Of a stretch of 36,915 nt of DNA, positions 1 to 9,415 are shown in pieces. Where the stretch lies: positions 1 to 36,915 of the forward strand of contig NZ_JAUNTJ010000026.1 of the NCBI RefSeq assembly GCF_030538755.1, in the 5' to 3' direction. The position numbers and the translations under genes are program-made. The notes beneath the pieces were generated by a model that ran no database searches, had not been told where the DNA came from, and worked only from the letters and a program-made list of their open reading frames with translations. This DNA is from Paracoccus sp. (in: a-proteobacteria) (lineage in GTDB: Bacteria; Pseudomonadota; Alphaproteobacteria; Rhodobacterales; Rhodobacteraceae). Numbering within the stretch: the stretch's first letter is position 1; the number at the start of each line of letters is the position of its first letter.

Positions 1-484
<484 letters not shown>

Positions 485-504
485 TTAGTTGGAAGGATCG
501 ACGA

Positions 505-792
505 TCAGGCCAGAATGCCCAGAATGTCGCTTTCCTTCATGATGAGCAGTTCCTCACCATCGACCGTCACTTCGGTGCCCGACCATTTGCCGAACAGAAC
601 GCGGTCGCCCGCCTTGACCGCCGGTGCGATCAGCTCGCCCGAATCCTTGCGCGCGCCTTCGCCCACGGCGATGATTTCGCCTTCAGCGGGCTTTTCCTTG
701 GCGGAATCGGGGATAATCAGCCCGCCCTTGGTTTTTTCTTCAGATTCGACGCGGCGAACCAGCACGCGGTCGTGCAGCGGTTTGAATGCCAT
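505..792 (-). CDS. groS: Co-chaperonin GroES (Hsp10)
   Basis: Lid of the GroEL chamber, 95 residues, normal family length. It starts [14 protein letters not shown] and carries the mobile-loop region ([13 protein letters not shown]) and the GDRVLFGKW segment that mark the family. An in-frame ATG three codons upstream (795-801 region, reading MFTM) is possible, but MAFKPLHDR is the conserved start. First gene of the groESL operon. The CIRCE operator and promoter lie directly upstream, implying HrcA repression and probably heat-shock sigma input. Confidence 0.97.
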   Translation of the reverse strand: MAFKPLHDRVLVRRVESEEKTKGGLIIPDSAKEKPAEGEIIAVGEGARKDSGELIAPAVKAGDRVLFGKWSGTEVTVDGEELLIMKESDILGILA

Positions 793-826
793 AGTGAACA
801 CTCCGTTTCAGGTTTCAGTGTTTCTG

Positions 827-853
827 TTGGCACTCGCTTTTGGTGAGTGCCAA
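827..853 (-). promoter_or_regulatory. CIRCE operator (HrcA binding site)
   Basis: Perfect inverted repeat: TTGGCACTC, nine-base spacer, GAGTGCCAA. This is the classical CIRCE architecture with the exact N9 spacer, differing from the usual TTAGCACTC/GAGTGCTAA only at one symmetrical position. It lies 34 bases upstream of the groES start and just downstream of the candidate -10 box, so HrcA bound here would block initiation or early elongation. Confidence 0.95.
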
Positions 854-860
854 TGGCGCT

Positions 861-889
861 GATCTAGGGGGCATGATGGGCGCTGTCAA
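861..889 (-). promoter_or_regulatory. groESL promoter
   Basis: On the minus strand TTGACA (884-889) is followed after exactly 17 bases by TAGATC (861-866), with CIRCE starting 7 bases further on. The -10 region reads CCCCCTAGAT, which also resembles the C-rich -10 of RpoH-type promoters, so the promoter may answer to both the vegetative and the heat-shock sigma factor. Position and spacing are seen; sigma assignment is inference. Confidence 0.65.
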
Positions 890-1007
890 CGGGTGCTTTC
901 CGATTTTGCATTAACTACGATCTCATTATTCTCATTGACTTCATGCTAGGATTGTTACAAAAATTTCAGTGTGTTATGTTGCTTTTGTGTGTGTGATGTG
1001 CGGTAAT

Positions 1008-1021
1008 CCCCCCCCCCCCCC
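1008..1021 (+). repeat. C14 homopolymer at the start of the glycosyltransferase gene
   Basis: Fourteen consecutive C residues immediately precede the CGA-GTG codons that begin the conserved glycosyltransferase reading frame. A short TG x5 run (986-995) lies just upstream. With 14 C the ATG at 996 runs into a stop after 14 codons. With 13 or 16 C that ATG would be in frame with the glycosyltransferase. This is the layout of a slipped-strand phase-variation switch, but a sequencing or assembly length error would look the same. Confidence 0.9.
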
Positions 1022-1023
1022 GA

Positions 1024-2307
1024 GTGTTGGTGATAGCTGAGGCTGCGAATCCTGAATGGGTATCGGTGCCGCTGGTAGGATGGTCAGTTGCAAATGCGCT
1101 GCGCCGCGTGGCTGACGTTCATCTGGTCACACAGATCCGCAACCGTGACGCAATCTTGCGTGCCGGTCTGGTCGAGGGGCGCGATTTCACCGCCATTGAC
1201 AGCGAGGCGTTGGCCGCGCCGATGTGGCGGCTGGCACAGCGGCTGCGCGGCGGCAAGAATGTCGGCTGGACGATTAACACCGCCATCTCGTCACTGAGCT
1301 ATGGCTTTTTCGAGCATCTGATCTGGCGCAGATTCGGGGCAGAGATCCGGGCGGGCAAATGGGATCTGGTGCATCGGGTAACGCCGCTGACGCTGACCGC
1401 CAACAGCCTGATCGCGCCCCGTTGCCGCCGCGCAGGGGTGCCATTTGTTGTCGGGCCGCTGAACGGCGGTGTGCCATGGCCCAGGGGCTTCGCCACAGAA
1501 CAGCGGCGCGAAAAAGAGTGGCTGTCTCATCTGCGCGGCATTTACAAGATGATGCCGGGGCGGGCCAAGACACTGGCGGCTGCCAATGTCATCATGTGCG
1601 GATCACGTTATGCGCTGGCCGAAATCCCCGCCCGCCACTGTCACAAGGCCGTGTGGCTGCCTGAAAATGCCATTGATCCCATCAGATTCAGCCTGCTGGC
1701 CCAGCAACCCGGCACTTTGCCGCTGCGGGCCTGTTTCATCGGTCGCCTGGTGCCGTTGAAGGGGGTTGATATGGCGATTACCGCCGCACTGCCATTGCTG
1801 CGGGATGGGAGGATGTGTCTGGACATCATCGGTGAAGGCCCAGAGGAGGACAATCTAAAGGCGCTTGTGGCGCGCGAAGGCGTGACGTCGGCCGTTACCT
1901 TTCACGGCTGGCTGGATCACACTCAATTGCAGAAAGTCGCGGTCAACAGTCACCTTCTGACCTTTCCCTCGATCCGCGAATTCGGTGGCGGGGTGGTGCT
2001 TGAGGCGATGGCGCTTGGGATTGTCCCGGTCGTGGTGGATTACGGCGGTCCGGGCGAGTTGGTGACGCCGGACACCGGTTTCAAGGTCGCGATCGGTCCG
2101 CGCGAACAGGTTATCGCTGATCTGCGCGCCTTGCTGGAACGGGTTGCGGCAGATCCCTCGGCCCTGCCGGGCATGGCTGTGGCGGCGCGGGCGCGGGTTC
2201 AGGCAGATTTTACCTGGGACGCCAAGGCGCGGCAGATCGAACAGGTCTGGCGTGCGGTTCTGGCCGGTACGCAGCCGCTGCCGCGGCCTCTGGCGCCACC
2301 GGTTTAG
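1024..2307 (+). CDS. GT4-family glycosyltransferase
   Basis: Transfers a sugar from an activated donor, probably to an exopolysaccharide or other surface glycan; substrate unknown. The 427 residues have a Rossmann N-terminal half beginning VLVIAEAANPEW, and a C-terminal donor-binding half with the family's E-X7-E motif (E319 and E327 in EFGGGVVLEAMALG), FIGRLVPLKG and IIGEGPE. The true start is uncertain. GTG at 1024 is the only start in this frame after the stop at 994 and has no ribosome site, as C14 lies directly upstream. The ATG at 996 would serve if the tract were one base shorter. It stands alone, converging on hisG with a 19-base gap, and its upstream DNA (900-1000) is notably AT-rich. 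Confidence 0.85.
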   Translation: MLVIAEAANPEWVSVPLVGWSVANALRRVADVHLVTQIRNRDAILRAGLVEGRDFTAIDSEALAAPMWRLAQRLRGGKNVGWTINTAISSLSYGFFEHLIWRRFGAEIRAGKWDLVHRVTPLTLTANSLIAPRCRRAGVPFVVGPLNGGVPWPRGFATEQRREKEWLSHLRGIYKMMPGRAKTLAAANVIMCGSRYALAEIPARHCHKAVWLPENAIDPIRFSLLAQQPGTLPLRACFIGRLVPLKGVDMAITAALPLLRDGRMCLDIIGEGPEEDNLKALVAREGVTSAVTFHGWLDHTQLQKVAVNSHLLTFPSIREFGGGVVLEAMALGIVPVVVDYGGPGELVTPDTGFKVAIGPREQVIADLRALLERVAADPSALPGMAVAARARVQADFTWDAKARQIEQVWRAVLAGTQPLPRPLAPPV

Positions 2308-2326
2308 GTGGTCGCGGACCGCGGCT

Positions 2327-3007
2327 TCATGCAAGGCTCAGGCGGCGCAGCAGGTCGATGGTTTCGGGCATATCCATCGCCGCACGCCGCGCAAACAGCG
2401 TTGCCTGCGATTGCAGGATGGGTGGTTCGTTCAATATTTTCAGGTGGTTGGCGCGCAGGGTTTCGCCGCTGCTGGTGATGTCGGCGATGGCCTCGGCGGT
2501 CTGGTTGGCGACGGTGCCTTCGGTCGCGCCCTGACTGTCCACCAGTTGATAATCGGCGACTTCGTGCGCGGCCAGCCATGCCCGCACCAGCCGGTGATAT
2601 TTCGTCGCGATCCGCAGGCGGAACCCGTGTTCGGCGCGGAAATCGCGCGCGACCGAGGCCAGATCGTCCAGATCGTCGCAATCGGCCCAGCAGGCGGGCA
2701 CGGCCAGAATCAGGTCGGCATGGCCAAAGCCCATCGGCGTGATCTCGGCCACGTCCGAGGCCCAGCCGGGCAGCTTTTCCCGCACCAGATCGGTGCCGGT
2801 CACACCCAGTTCGATGCGCCCGGCGGCCAGTTCGCGCGGGATTTCGCCCGCTGACAGCAGCACCAGCGACAGGTTGTCCACCCCCTCGACCCGGCCGGCA
2901 TATTCGCGATCAGACCCGGCGCGTGACAGGCGCGCGCCGCGATCCGCGAACCAGTCGAAGGTCTGCTCCATCAGCCGCCCCTTGGAGGGCACACCAAGGC
3001 GGATCAT
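2327..3007 (-). CDS. hisG: ATP phosphoribosyltransferase catalytic subunit, short form
   Basis: First enzyme of histidine biosynthesis, joining ATP and PRPP to phosphoribosyl-ATP. At 226 residues it is the short HisG type, which lacks the C-terminal regulatory domain and needs HisZ. Visible marks are [12 protein letters not shown] at the start, GVTGTDL, and the PRPP-binding region DSQGATEGTVANQ (an S/T-rich loop preceded by acidic residues). The ATG overlaps the hisZ stop (ATGA), so the two subunits are translationally coupled, as expected for a hetero-octameric complex. Histidine feedback would act through HisZ. Confidence 0.95.
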   Translation of the reverse strand: MIRLGVPSKGRLMEQTFDWFADRGARLSRAGSDREYAGRVEGVDNLSLVLLSAGEIPRELAAGRIELGVTGTDLVREKLPGWASDVAEITPMGFGHADLILAVPACWADCDDLDDLASVARDFRAEHGFRLRIATKYHRLVRAWLAAHEVADYQLVDSQGATEGTVANQTAEAIADITSSGETLRANHLKILNEPPILQSQATLFARRAAMDMPETIDLLRRLSLA

Positions 3008-4068
3008 GCCGCGCCCTCCAGTTCGGCGACAAGGCCGGGGCGGATGATGCCGCCCACAGCCGGGATCGCACGGCCTTTGCCCAGAACGGCGGTCAGCGCG
3101 TCATAGCGCCCGCCGGATGCGACCGGGGGCCAGCCGCTGCGGTCGGGGGCGGTAAAGGTAAAGGTGAAACCGTCGTAATATTCCATCGTGCTGCGCCCGT
3201 GGCTGGCGTCAAAGATCATGCTGGCCGGGTCGATCCCATGCGCTGCAATGGCATCCAGCCGGGTTGCCAGCCTGTCGGTGGCGGGGGCGATGGCGGGCAT
3301 GTCACGGGCCAGATCGCGCAGCGTTACCACGGCCTGCGGGGCAGGGGCGCGCAGGGCCATCAGCCGGGCCAGCCGGTCCTGCCATTCGGGCGCAAGCGGG
3401 GCCTGAGCCATGTCGGCCTGCATCCGGGCGATGCGCGCGGCCATCTCGGCCTTGCTGCGCAGCCCGTTCCACGGCGCATCGCTGGCGGGGAAATCGCGCG
3501 GCGTGGCGGGGGCGGAAAACCGTGCCAGCAACCGCTGAAACCGGCCCGGACGCCAGACGTGATGCAACAGCGCCGCGCGCCGCGCCTGCGGCAAGGGCAA
3601 GCCGCGCACCGCATCCAGCACCAGCGCCATATCGCCGGTTTCCGCCGTCAGCCCATGGGGTGCCAGCAGGCGGTGAAACAGCGCGAACACCTCGGCATCG
3701 GCGGCCGGATCGCGGCTGAACAACTCGAACCCGGCCTGCAAATATTCGGAATCGCGCAAGGCATCGGGGCGGGTGTCGCCCATGTCCTGCTTGCGAAACA
3801 CCTCGCCCAGGTAACAATAGCGCGCCGGCTCTGCCCCGTTTTCCATATGCGCCTGCACCACCGGCACGGTGAAATCGGGGCGCAGCATCATTTCACCCCG
3901 GATCGGGTCAGAGGTGACATAGGCGCGGGCGCGGATGTCTTCGCCATACAGATCCAGCAGCGTGTCGGCGGGCAGCAGGATGTCGGGCGCAACCTCGGCT
4001 GCCCCGGCCTCGCGAAAGGCCGCCATCAGACGCTGGCCGATGGCCTGTTTGGCGCGTTTCGGGATCAT
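3004..4068 (-). CDS. hisZ: ATP phosphoribosyltransferase regulatory subunit HisZ
   Basis: A catalytically inactive histidyl-tRNA synthetase paralogue that activates short-form HisG and carries the histidine feedback site. It has 354 residues from [11 protein letters not shown]; an in-frame ATG 24 codons earlier lies inside hisS and lacks homologous sequence. HisS-like pieces are visible ([33 protein letters not shown]) without the anticodon-binding domain of a full synthetase. Start and stop both sit in ATGA overlaps, with hisS upstream and hisG downstream. Confidence 0.93.
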   Translation of the reverse strand: MIPKRAKQAIGQRLMAAFREAGAAEVAPDILLPADTLLDLYGEDIRARAYVTSDPIRGEMMLRPDFTVPVVQAHMENGAEPARYCYLGEVFRKQDMGDTRPDALRDSEYLQAGFELFSRDPAADAEVFALFHRLLAPHGLTAETGDMALVLDAVRGLPLPQARRAALLHHVWRPGRFQRLLARFSAPATPRDFPASDAPWNGLRSKAEMAARIARMQADMAQAPLAPEWQDRLARLMALRAPAPQAVVTLRDLARDMPAIAPATDRLATRLDAIAAHGIDPASMIFDASHGRSTMEYYDGFTFTFTAPDRSGWPPVASGGRYDALTAVLGKGRAIPAVGGIIRPGLVAELEGAA

Positions 4069-5546
4069 GCCAGAATCCGCCGCACTTCCGCGACCAGATC
4101 GCTGCGCGCGACCTCGGTCTGGGCAGGCTGGGATTTCCATTCGTCATGCGTGGCCTCGGCGGCGATGCGCGCCCCAAGGATCAGGTCTTTCACCTGCACC
4201 ACGCCCCGCGCCGCCTCGTCCGCGCCCTGGATGATGGCGACGGGTGAAGCGCGTTTGTCGGCATATTTCAACTGGTTGCCAAAGTTCTTGGGGTTGCCCA
4301 GATAAACCTCGGCCCGGATACCGGCGGCGCGAAGCTCGGCCGCCATGGCCTGATAATCGGCCATCCGGTCGCGGTCCATCACCGTCACGACAACCGGCCC
4401 GGCTGCCTCGGCCCCGGTCAGCCCCTTGGCGCGCAGCGCGGCCAGCAGGCGGTCAACGCCGATGGAAACACCGGTCGCGGGCACCTTTTGCCCGGTGAAT
4501 CGCTCGACCAGCCCGTCATAGCGCCCGCCGCCCGCAACTGAACCGAACTGCCGCTTGCGCCCCTTTTCATCAAGGATTTCAAAGGTCAGCTCGGCCTCGA
4601 ACACCGGGCCGGTGTAATAGCCCAGACCGCGCACCACGGAGGGGTCGATGACCGCCCGATCCTCGCCCACGCCAAGGCTGGCCAGCAGGTCGGCCATCTG
4701 CGCCAACTCGTCCACGCCCTCGGCCCCGGTGGCGGATGCGCCGATGGCGGCGCGCAGATTGGCCAGCGTGGCGGCGTTATCGGCGCCCTTGCTGGTCAGA
4801 AAGGCCAGCACCGGCGCTGCCTGATCCGGCGACAGGCCCACGCCGTCGATCACCGCGCCGCTGTCATCCTTGCGGCCCGTGGTCAGCAGCGCCAGCACGC
4901 CAGCCTCGCCCACCTTGTCGAACTTGTCGATCTGGCGCAGCACGTCGTCGGCCTGATCGTCGCGCACCTGCGCCGCCTCAAGCACGCCGTTCAGCACTTT
5001 GCGGTTGTTGATCCGCACGATGTAATCGCCGCGCGCGATGCCCACCGATTCCAGCGCATCGGCCAGCATGGCGCAGATTTCCGCATCGGCGGCCACGGAT
5101 GCCGCGCCCACCGTGTCGGCATCGCATTGATAAAACTGCCGGAACCGGCCCGGCCCCGGCTTTTCATTGCGCCAGACCGGCCCCATGGCATAGCGCCGGT
5201 AGGGCGAGGGCAGGTCATTGCGGAACTGCGCCGCCACCCGCGCCAGAGGGGCCGTCAGGTCATAGCGCAGCGCCAGCCAGTCGCCCGCGCCGCCGCCGGG
5301 CACTTCGGCCTCTTGCCAGGCAAAGACACCGGCGTTGGGGCGATCCACATCGGGCAGGAACTTGCCCAGTGCCTCGACCGTTTCGACGGCGCTGGTTTCC
5401 AGCGGGTCAAAGCCGTGGCGGTGATAAACCTCGGCGATCCGGTCCAGCATCGCCTTGCGTTCTGTCACATCCGCGCCAAAATAGTCGCGAAAGCCCTTGG
5501 GCGTGTCTGCCTTGGGACGGGGCTGTTTCTTTTGATCTTTTGCCAT
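4065..5546 (-). CDS. hisS: Histidyl-tRNA synthetase
   Basis: Charges tRNA-His, class II synthetase, 493 residues. Seen in order: PKGFRDYFG at the N terminus, the [13 protein letters not shown] and [15 protein letters not shown] motif 2 region, the histidine-specific loop [13 protein letters not shown], motif 3 around [10 protein letters not shown] and GVDRLLA, and a C-terminal anticodon-binding domain. It leads the hisS-hisZ-hisG operon; its last codon overlaps the hisZ start. The arrangement puts the tRNA synthetase, its regulatory paralogue and the pathway's first enzyme in one transcript. Confidence 0.96.
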   Translation of the reverse strand: MAKDQKKQPRPKADTPKGFRDYFGADVTERKAMLDRIAEVYHRHGFDPLETSAVETVEALGKFLPDVDRPNAGVFAWQEAEVPGGGAGDWLALRYDLTAPLARVAAQFRNDLPSPYRRYAMGPVWRNEKPGPGRFRQFYQCDADTVGAASVAADAEICAMLADALESVGIARGDYIVRINNRKVLNGVLEAAQVRDDQADDVLRQIDKFDKVGEAGVLALLTTGRKDDSGAVIDGVGLSPDQAAPVLAFLTSKGADNAATLANLRAAIGASATGAEGVDELAQMADLLASLGVGEDRAVIDPSVVRGLGYYTGPVFEAELTFEILDEKGRKRQFGSVAGGGRYDGLVERFTGQKVPATGVSIGVDRLLAALRAKGLTGAEAAGPVVVTVMDRDRMADYQAMAAELRAAGIRAEVYLGNPKNFGNQLKYADKRASPVAIIQGADEAARGVVQVKDLILGARIAAEATHDEWKSQPAQTEVARSDLVAEVRRILA

Positions 5547-5596
5547 GATCGCTGCCTTTCGGGCCGGTTGCGGGCGGTCTAGCGGATGGGGGCGTG

Positions 5597-5803
5597 ATGG
5601 ACAAGCGGATGAACCAGTTGGAAGAAACGGTGGCGCATCTGACGCGCACCGTCGATGAATTATCCGAGGTGGCCGCCCGGCAGGATCGCGAAATCACGCG
5701 CCTGACCGCGCGCGTCGAATCGCTGATGCGGGCCGAGGCAGAGCGCATCGCCGATACCGGCGGCACCATTCCGCTGGCCGATCAGCGCCCGCCGCACTGG
5801 TAA
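5597..5803 (+). CDS. slyX: SlyX family protein
   Basis: Small, 68-residue, mostly coiled-coil protein of unknown biochemical function. It is recognised by the heptad-rich N-terminal half ([20 protein letters not shown]) and the family's conserved proline-rich tail ending PPHW. A GTG directly before the ATG is possible as a start. It is transcribed divergently from hisS (50 bases apart) and converges on tyrC. Confidence 0.85.
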   Translation: MDKRMNQLEETVAHLTRTVDELSEVAARQDREITRLTARVESLMRAEAERIADTGGTIPLADQRPPHW

Positions 5804-5809
5804 CGCGCC

Positions 5810-5826
5810 GGGCTTGGGTTCAGCCC
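5810..5826. terminator. Weak hairpin between convergent slyX and tyrC
   Basis: GGGCT, seven-base loop, AGCCC, placed in the 23-base gap between the stop codons of slyX and tyrC. Short and without a T-run, so only position suggests a shared terminator. Confidence 0.3.
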
Positions 5827-6738
5827 CTAGCCACCCCGGCCAAAGTCGGGTGCCGCCGTATCCTGCCCGGCCTCGATAATGCCGCGGCGGATGGCGCGGG
5901 TGCGGGTGAAATAGTCGTGCAGCAACTGCCCGTCGCCCATGCGGATGGCGCGCTGCAAGACGAACAGTTCCTCGGTAAAGCGGCCAAGGATGTCCAGCGT
6001 CGCCTCTTTGTTGTGCAGGAACACGTCGCGCCACATGGTCGGGTCGCTGGCGGCGATCCGGGTAAAGTCGCGGAAACCGGCGGCAGAGTATTTGATGACC
6101 TCTTCATCGGTGACGCGGCGCAGGTGATCGGCCACGCCGACCATGGTATAGGCGATCAGATGCGGGGTGTGGCTGGTGACGGCCAGCACCAGATCGTGGT
6201 GGATCGGGTCCATATCCTCGACCTGCGCACCCATGCCAAGGATCAGGTCGGTCAGCCGCTGTTTCGCCGCCGCATCCGTGTCGGGCAGGGGGGTCAGCAG
6301 CCACCAGCGGTTCACGAACAGCGTGGCAAAGCCCGAGCGCGGCCCCGATTGTTCTGTCCCGGCCAGCGGGTGGCCGGGGACGAAATGCACGCTGTCGGGC
6401 AGATGCGGGGCGACCGCCTCGATCACCGCCTGCTTGACCGAACCCACATCCGTGACCACGGCGCCGGGTTTCAGATGCGGGCCGATTTCGGCGGCAACGG
6501 CGGCCATCGCACCAACCGGCACGGCCAGCACCACCAGATCGGCACCCTTCACCGCATCGGCGGCACTGTCATGCACGCTGTCGCACAGCCCGATGTCTGC
6601 CGCCACCGCCCGCGTTTCCGCGCTGCGGGCATAGCCGGCGACATGCCGCGCCAGCCCGTTATCCCGCATGGCATGGGCCATGGACCCGGCGATCAGCCCC
6701 AGCCCGATCAAGGCCACCCGGTCGAAAATCACGCTCAT
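5827..6738 (-). CDS. tyrC: Prephenate/arogenate dehydrogenase
   Basis: NAD(P)-dependent oxidative decarboxylation in tyrosine biosynthesis, converting prephenate (or arogenate) to 4-hydroxyphenylpyruvate (or tyrosine). The 303 residues begin with the dinucleotide fold ALIGLGLIAGS and include the TyrA-family stretches DVGSVKQAV, FVPGHPLAGTEQSGP and AVTSHTPHLIAY, which hold the conserved substrate-binding His residues. There is no fused chorismate mutase or ACT domain, so this is the monofunctional cyclohexadienyl type. Its ATG overlaps the hisC stop (ATGA). Confidence 0.93.
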   Translation of the reverse strand: MSVIFDRVALIGLGLIAGSMAHAMRDNGLARHVAGYARSAETRAVAADIGLCDSVHDSAADAVKGADLVVLAVPVGAMAAVAAEIGPHLKPGAVVTDVGSVKQAVIEAVAPHLPDSVHFVPGHPLAGTEQSGPRSGFATLFVNRWWLLTPLPDTDAAAKQRLTDLILGMGAQVEDMDPIHHDLVLAVTSHTPHLIAYTMVGVADHLRRVTDEEVIKYSAAGFRDFTRIAASDPTMWRDVFLHNKEATLDILGRFTEELFVLQRAIRMGDGQLLHDYFTRTRAIRRGIIEAGQDTAAPDFGRGG

Positions 6739-7838
6739 TCCGCGCCCCTTTCATGGGCCATAAAGCCGCCGATGGTGTCGATCAGGCGGCGGCAGTCATC
6801 CTCGGTGCCGATGGTGATGCGCAGGCAGTCGGGCAGGTGATAGCCATCGACGCGGCGCACCAGAATCCCCGCCTCTCGCAGGGCGGCGTCACAGCGGCGC
6901 GCCTGTTCGGTGCTGGCAAAGCGGGCCAGCACAAAATTCGCATGGCTTTCGTCGCAGCCAATCCCCATCTGCACCAGCGATTGCCGCAGGAAATCGCGCA
7001 GGCGGGCGTTTTCATCGCGGCAAAAAGCGGTGAAATCGCGGTCCAGCACGGCGGCTTGCGCGGCATCCATCTGCGCATTCGACAGGTTGAACGGCTGACG
7101 GATACGCGCCAGCACCTCGATCAGCGGGCGCTGCGCATAGCCCCAGCCGATCCGTAACCCGCCAAGACCATAAATCTTGGAAAACGTCCGCGTCGCCAGC
7201 ACATTCGGATAGGCGTCAGCCAAGGCGATGCCGGGATCATCGCAACCGGCGAACTCCATATAGGCGCCGTCATGGATCAGCAGAATATGCGGGGGCAGCG
7301 CAGCGGCCAGCCGGTCAAGCGCGGCGCTGTCCAGCATGGTGCCGGTCGGATTGCCGGGGTTGGTCACAAACACAACCCGCGTGCGGTCGGTGACGGCGGC
7401 CAGAATAGCGTCCACATCCACGCGCCGGTCGCGTTCCTCGACGATCACCGGCACGGCCCCCACGGCGCGGGCCAGGATCGGATACATGGAAAAGCCATGC
7501 CGGGTGATGATCGCCTCATCCCCCGCACCGACGAAAGCCTGCATCGCGAATTGCAGCACCTCGTCTGATCCGACGCCGCAGATGATCCGTTCCGGGTCCA
7601 GCCCGTGAACCTGCCCGATGGCCGCGCGCAAAGGCCCGTGATCGGTGGCCGGATAGCGGTTCAGCGCGGTCGCCGCCGCCTCGAACGCGGCCTGCGCGGC
7701 GGGGCTGCACCCATGCGGATTTTCGTTCGCCGACAGTTTCAGCACATGGTCATGCCCGGCAATCTTCGCCTCGCCGCTGACATACAGCGCGATGTCCATG
7801 ATGCCGGGCTTGGGCACAAGGGCGGATTGATCTGACAT
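6735..7838 (-). CDS. hisC: Histidinol-phosphate aminotransferase
   Basis: PLP-dependent fold type I aminotransferase, 367 residues from MSDQSALVPKPG; the frame is open further upstream but without family sequence. K221 in TFSKIYGLGGLRIGW is the PLP lysine, and LSANENPHG, VTNPGNPTGT and the GVGSDE cofactor loop are visible. The overlap with tyrC suggests it also serves aromatic amino-acid transamination, as known for several HisC enzymes coupled to tyrC; that dual role is inference. A leader hairpin lies between the GNAT gene and this start. Confidence 0.93.
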   Translation of the reverse strand: MSDQSALVPKPGIMDIALYVSGEAKIAGHDHVLKLSANENPHGCSPAAQAAFEAAATALNRYPATDHGPLRAAIGQVHGLDPERIICGVGSDEVLQFAMQAFVGAGDEAIITRHGFSMYPILARAVGAVPVIVEERDRRVDVDAILAAVTDRTRVVFVTNPGNPTGTMLDSAALDRLAAALPPHILLIHDGAYMEFAGCDDPGIALADAYPNVLATRTFSKIYGLGGLRIGWGYAQRPLIEVLARIRQPFNLSNAQMDAAQAAVLDRDFTAFCRDENARLRDFLRQSLVQMGIGCDESHANFVLARFASTEQARRCDAALREAGILVRRVDGYHLPDCLRITIGTEDDCRRLIDTIGGFMAHERGAE

Positions 7839-7861
7839 GAGACACGCCTTTCCTGACAGGA

Positions 7862-7889
7862 TGCCCCCTTTAACGGCGCGCAGGGGGCA
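7862..7889 (-). terminator. GC hairpin between the GNAT gene and hisC
   Basis: Perfect 8-bp stem (TGCCCCCT paired with AGGGGGCA, 12-base loop) in the 64-base gap between the GNAT stop and the hisC start. It could end the GNAT transcript or attenuate hisC. There is no T-run on the minus strand, so terminator function is uncertain. Confidence 0.4.
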
Positions 7890-7902
7890 ATCGCAAGCAC
7901 CG

Positions 7903-8340
7903 TCAGCCGGGCCGCATATAGCGGATAAACGGCGTGCGCTGCCCCACCCGGTCATACAACATCCGCCCGGCATAATTATCCTCGGCGGTCAGCCAATAGA
8001 CGGTCGGAACCCCGGCCAGATCAGCCGCCCGGTAAACCGCTTCGATCAAGGCCCGGCCCACGCCCCGCCCGCGTGCATCCGGCGCGGTGAACAGGTCTTG
8101 CAGATAACATACCCCTTCGGGCCGCCACAGGTTCGGATGGTAAACGTAATGCACCAACCCCAACAGACACCCGCCATCCTCGGCCACAAGCCCGTGAAAA
8201 TCCCCACCCGTCAGCCGCGCGAAAGCCTGATCGTAGAACGACCCGGCCAAGCCCTCGCGCCGATAAAAGGCATGATAGCCCTCATAAAGCCGCTGCCACG
8301 CCGCGCGATCCTCTGGCGCAACCGACCGAACCCGAACCAT
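7903..8340 (-). CDS. GNAT family N-acetyltransferase
   Basis: Acetyl-CoA dependent acetyltransferase, 145 residues, substrate unknown. The fold's acetyl-CoA loop is seen as LQDLFTAPDARGRGVGRALIEAV (the RGRGVGRA segment), followed by the typical VYWLTAEDNYAGRMLYDRVG helix-strand. It lies upstream of hisC in the same direction but is separated from it by a hairpin, so co-regulation is doubtful. A strong hairpin also separates it from moxR upstream. Confidence 0.85.
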   Translation of the reverse strand: MVRVRSVAPEDRAAWQRLYEGYHAFYRREGLAGSFYDQAFARLTGGDFHGLVAEDGGCLLGLVHYVYHPNLWRPEGVCYLQDLFTAPDARGRGVGRALIEAVYRAADLAGVPTVYWLTAEDNYAGRMLYDRVGQRTPFIRYMRPG

Positions 8341-8374
8341 GCCACACCTGTCTTTCGTTTGAAAATATCCCGGG

Positions 8375-8398
8375 GGTCCGGGGGCTGGCCCCCGGACC
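8375..8398 (-). terminator. Terminator-like hairpin after the moxR-type gene
   Basis: Ten-base perfect stem GGTCCGGGGG / CCCCCGGACC with a four-base loop, 9 bases past the moxR stop in the minus direction. It is followed by CCCGGGATATTTTC, a short T-rich stretch. I recall this hairpin-plus-ATATTTTC layout as frequent at gene ends in Rhodobacteraceae, which supports a terminator role. Confidence 0.65.
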
Positions 8399-8406
8399 GG
8401 CCTCGC

Positions 8407-9249
8407 CTAACGCCCCTGACGCCGCGCCATAAAGGCCAGCCGCTCGAACAGCGCCACATCCTGTTCATTCTTCAACAGCGCGCCATGCAGACGCGGCAGC
8501 ATCTGGTCGGGGGCCTTTTTCAGATCCTCGGGCGCCAGATCTTCGGCCAGAATCAGCTTCAGCCAATCCAGAAACTCGCTGGTCGATGGCTTTTTCTTCA
8601 GCCCCGGAACCTCGCGCAGCTCGATGAACTGGCGCAGCGCCTCGTCCAGCAGGCGCGGCTTCAGGCCGGGGTAATGCACCTCGACGATCTGCTTCAGCGT
8701 TTCGGCGTCGGGAAAACGGATATAGTGGAAAAAGCACCGGCGCAGGAATGCATCGGGCAGTTCCTTTTCGTTGTTCGAGGTGATGATGACCACCGGGCGC
8801 TGACGGGCGCAGATGGTTTCGCCGGTCTCGTAAACGTGAAACTCCATCCGGTCCAGTTCCTGCAACAGATCGTTGGGGAACTCGATGTCGGCCTTGTCGA
8901 TCTCGTCGATCAGCAAAACCACACGGCCCTCGGCCTCGAAGGCCTGCCACAGCTTGCCGCGCCGGATATAATTGGCCACATCGTGAACCCGCGCATCGCC
9001 CAGCTGGCTGTCGCGCAGCCGCGATACGGCGTCGTATTCATAAAGCCCCTGCTGCGCCTTGGTGGTTGATTTCACATGCCATTCCAGAATCGGCAAGCCC
9101 ATGGCGGCGGCCACCTGCCGGGCCAGTTCGGTCTTGCCGGTGCCGGGTTCGCCCTTGACCAGCAGCGGGCGTTCCAATGTGACGGCGGCGTTCACCGCGA
9201 CGGCAAGATCTGGCGGAGCAACGTAATTTTCGGTTCCTTCAAAGCGCAC
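8407..9249 (-). CDS. MoxR-family AAA+ ATPase (CoxD-like)
   Basis: Chaperone-type AAA+ ATPase of 280 residues. Walker A GEPGTGKT (33-40), Walker B VVLLIDEIDKAD (about 110-121), sensor ITSNNEKELPDAFLRRC with the arginine finger region, and a helical lid domain. MoxR proteins usually work with a von Willebrand A-domain partner encoded next door (CoxE type); here the next gene downstream is a GNAT enzyme after a terminator. The GTG start is preceded by an AGGGG ribosome site. The client is unknown. Confidence 0.88.
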   Translation of the reverse strand: MRFEGTENYVAPPDLAVAVNAAVTLERPLLVKGEPGTGKTELARQVAAAMGLPILEWHVKSTTKAQQGLYEYDAVSRLRDSQLGDARVHDVANYIRRGKLWQAFEAEGRVVLLIDEIDKADIEFPNDLLQELDRMEFHVYETGETICARQRPVVIITSNNEKELPDAFLRRCFFHYIRFPDAETLKQIVEVHYPGLKPRLLDEALRQFIELREVPGLKKKPSTSEFLDWLKLILAEDLAPEDLKKAPDQMLPRLHGALLKNEQDVALFERLAFMARRQGR

Positions 9250-9415
9250 CAGCAGCCCCTTTCTTGCCTTGTGACGCGGCGAAACCTAGCCGGACGTTGC
9301 GCCCCCCGCAACCTTCGCGCAAAGGTCAGGGCAATTGACCCGTGACAAGCGGTGATCCATCCGTTAAGCGGGCGGCGGAAACGCGGACCAGTGCACGGCA
9401 TCAGCCGGAGGTGTT

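Noticed and set aside
941-963. Promoter for the glycosyltransferase at TTGACT (935-940)
   Set aside because: The -35-like box is good, but no acceptable -10 sequence occurs at 16-18 bases, so I do not list it as a promoter.
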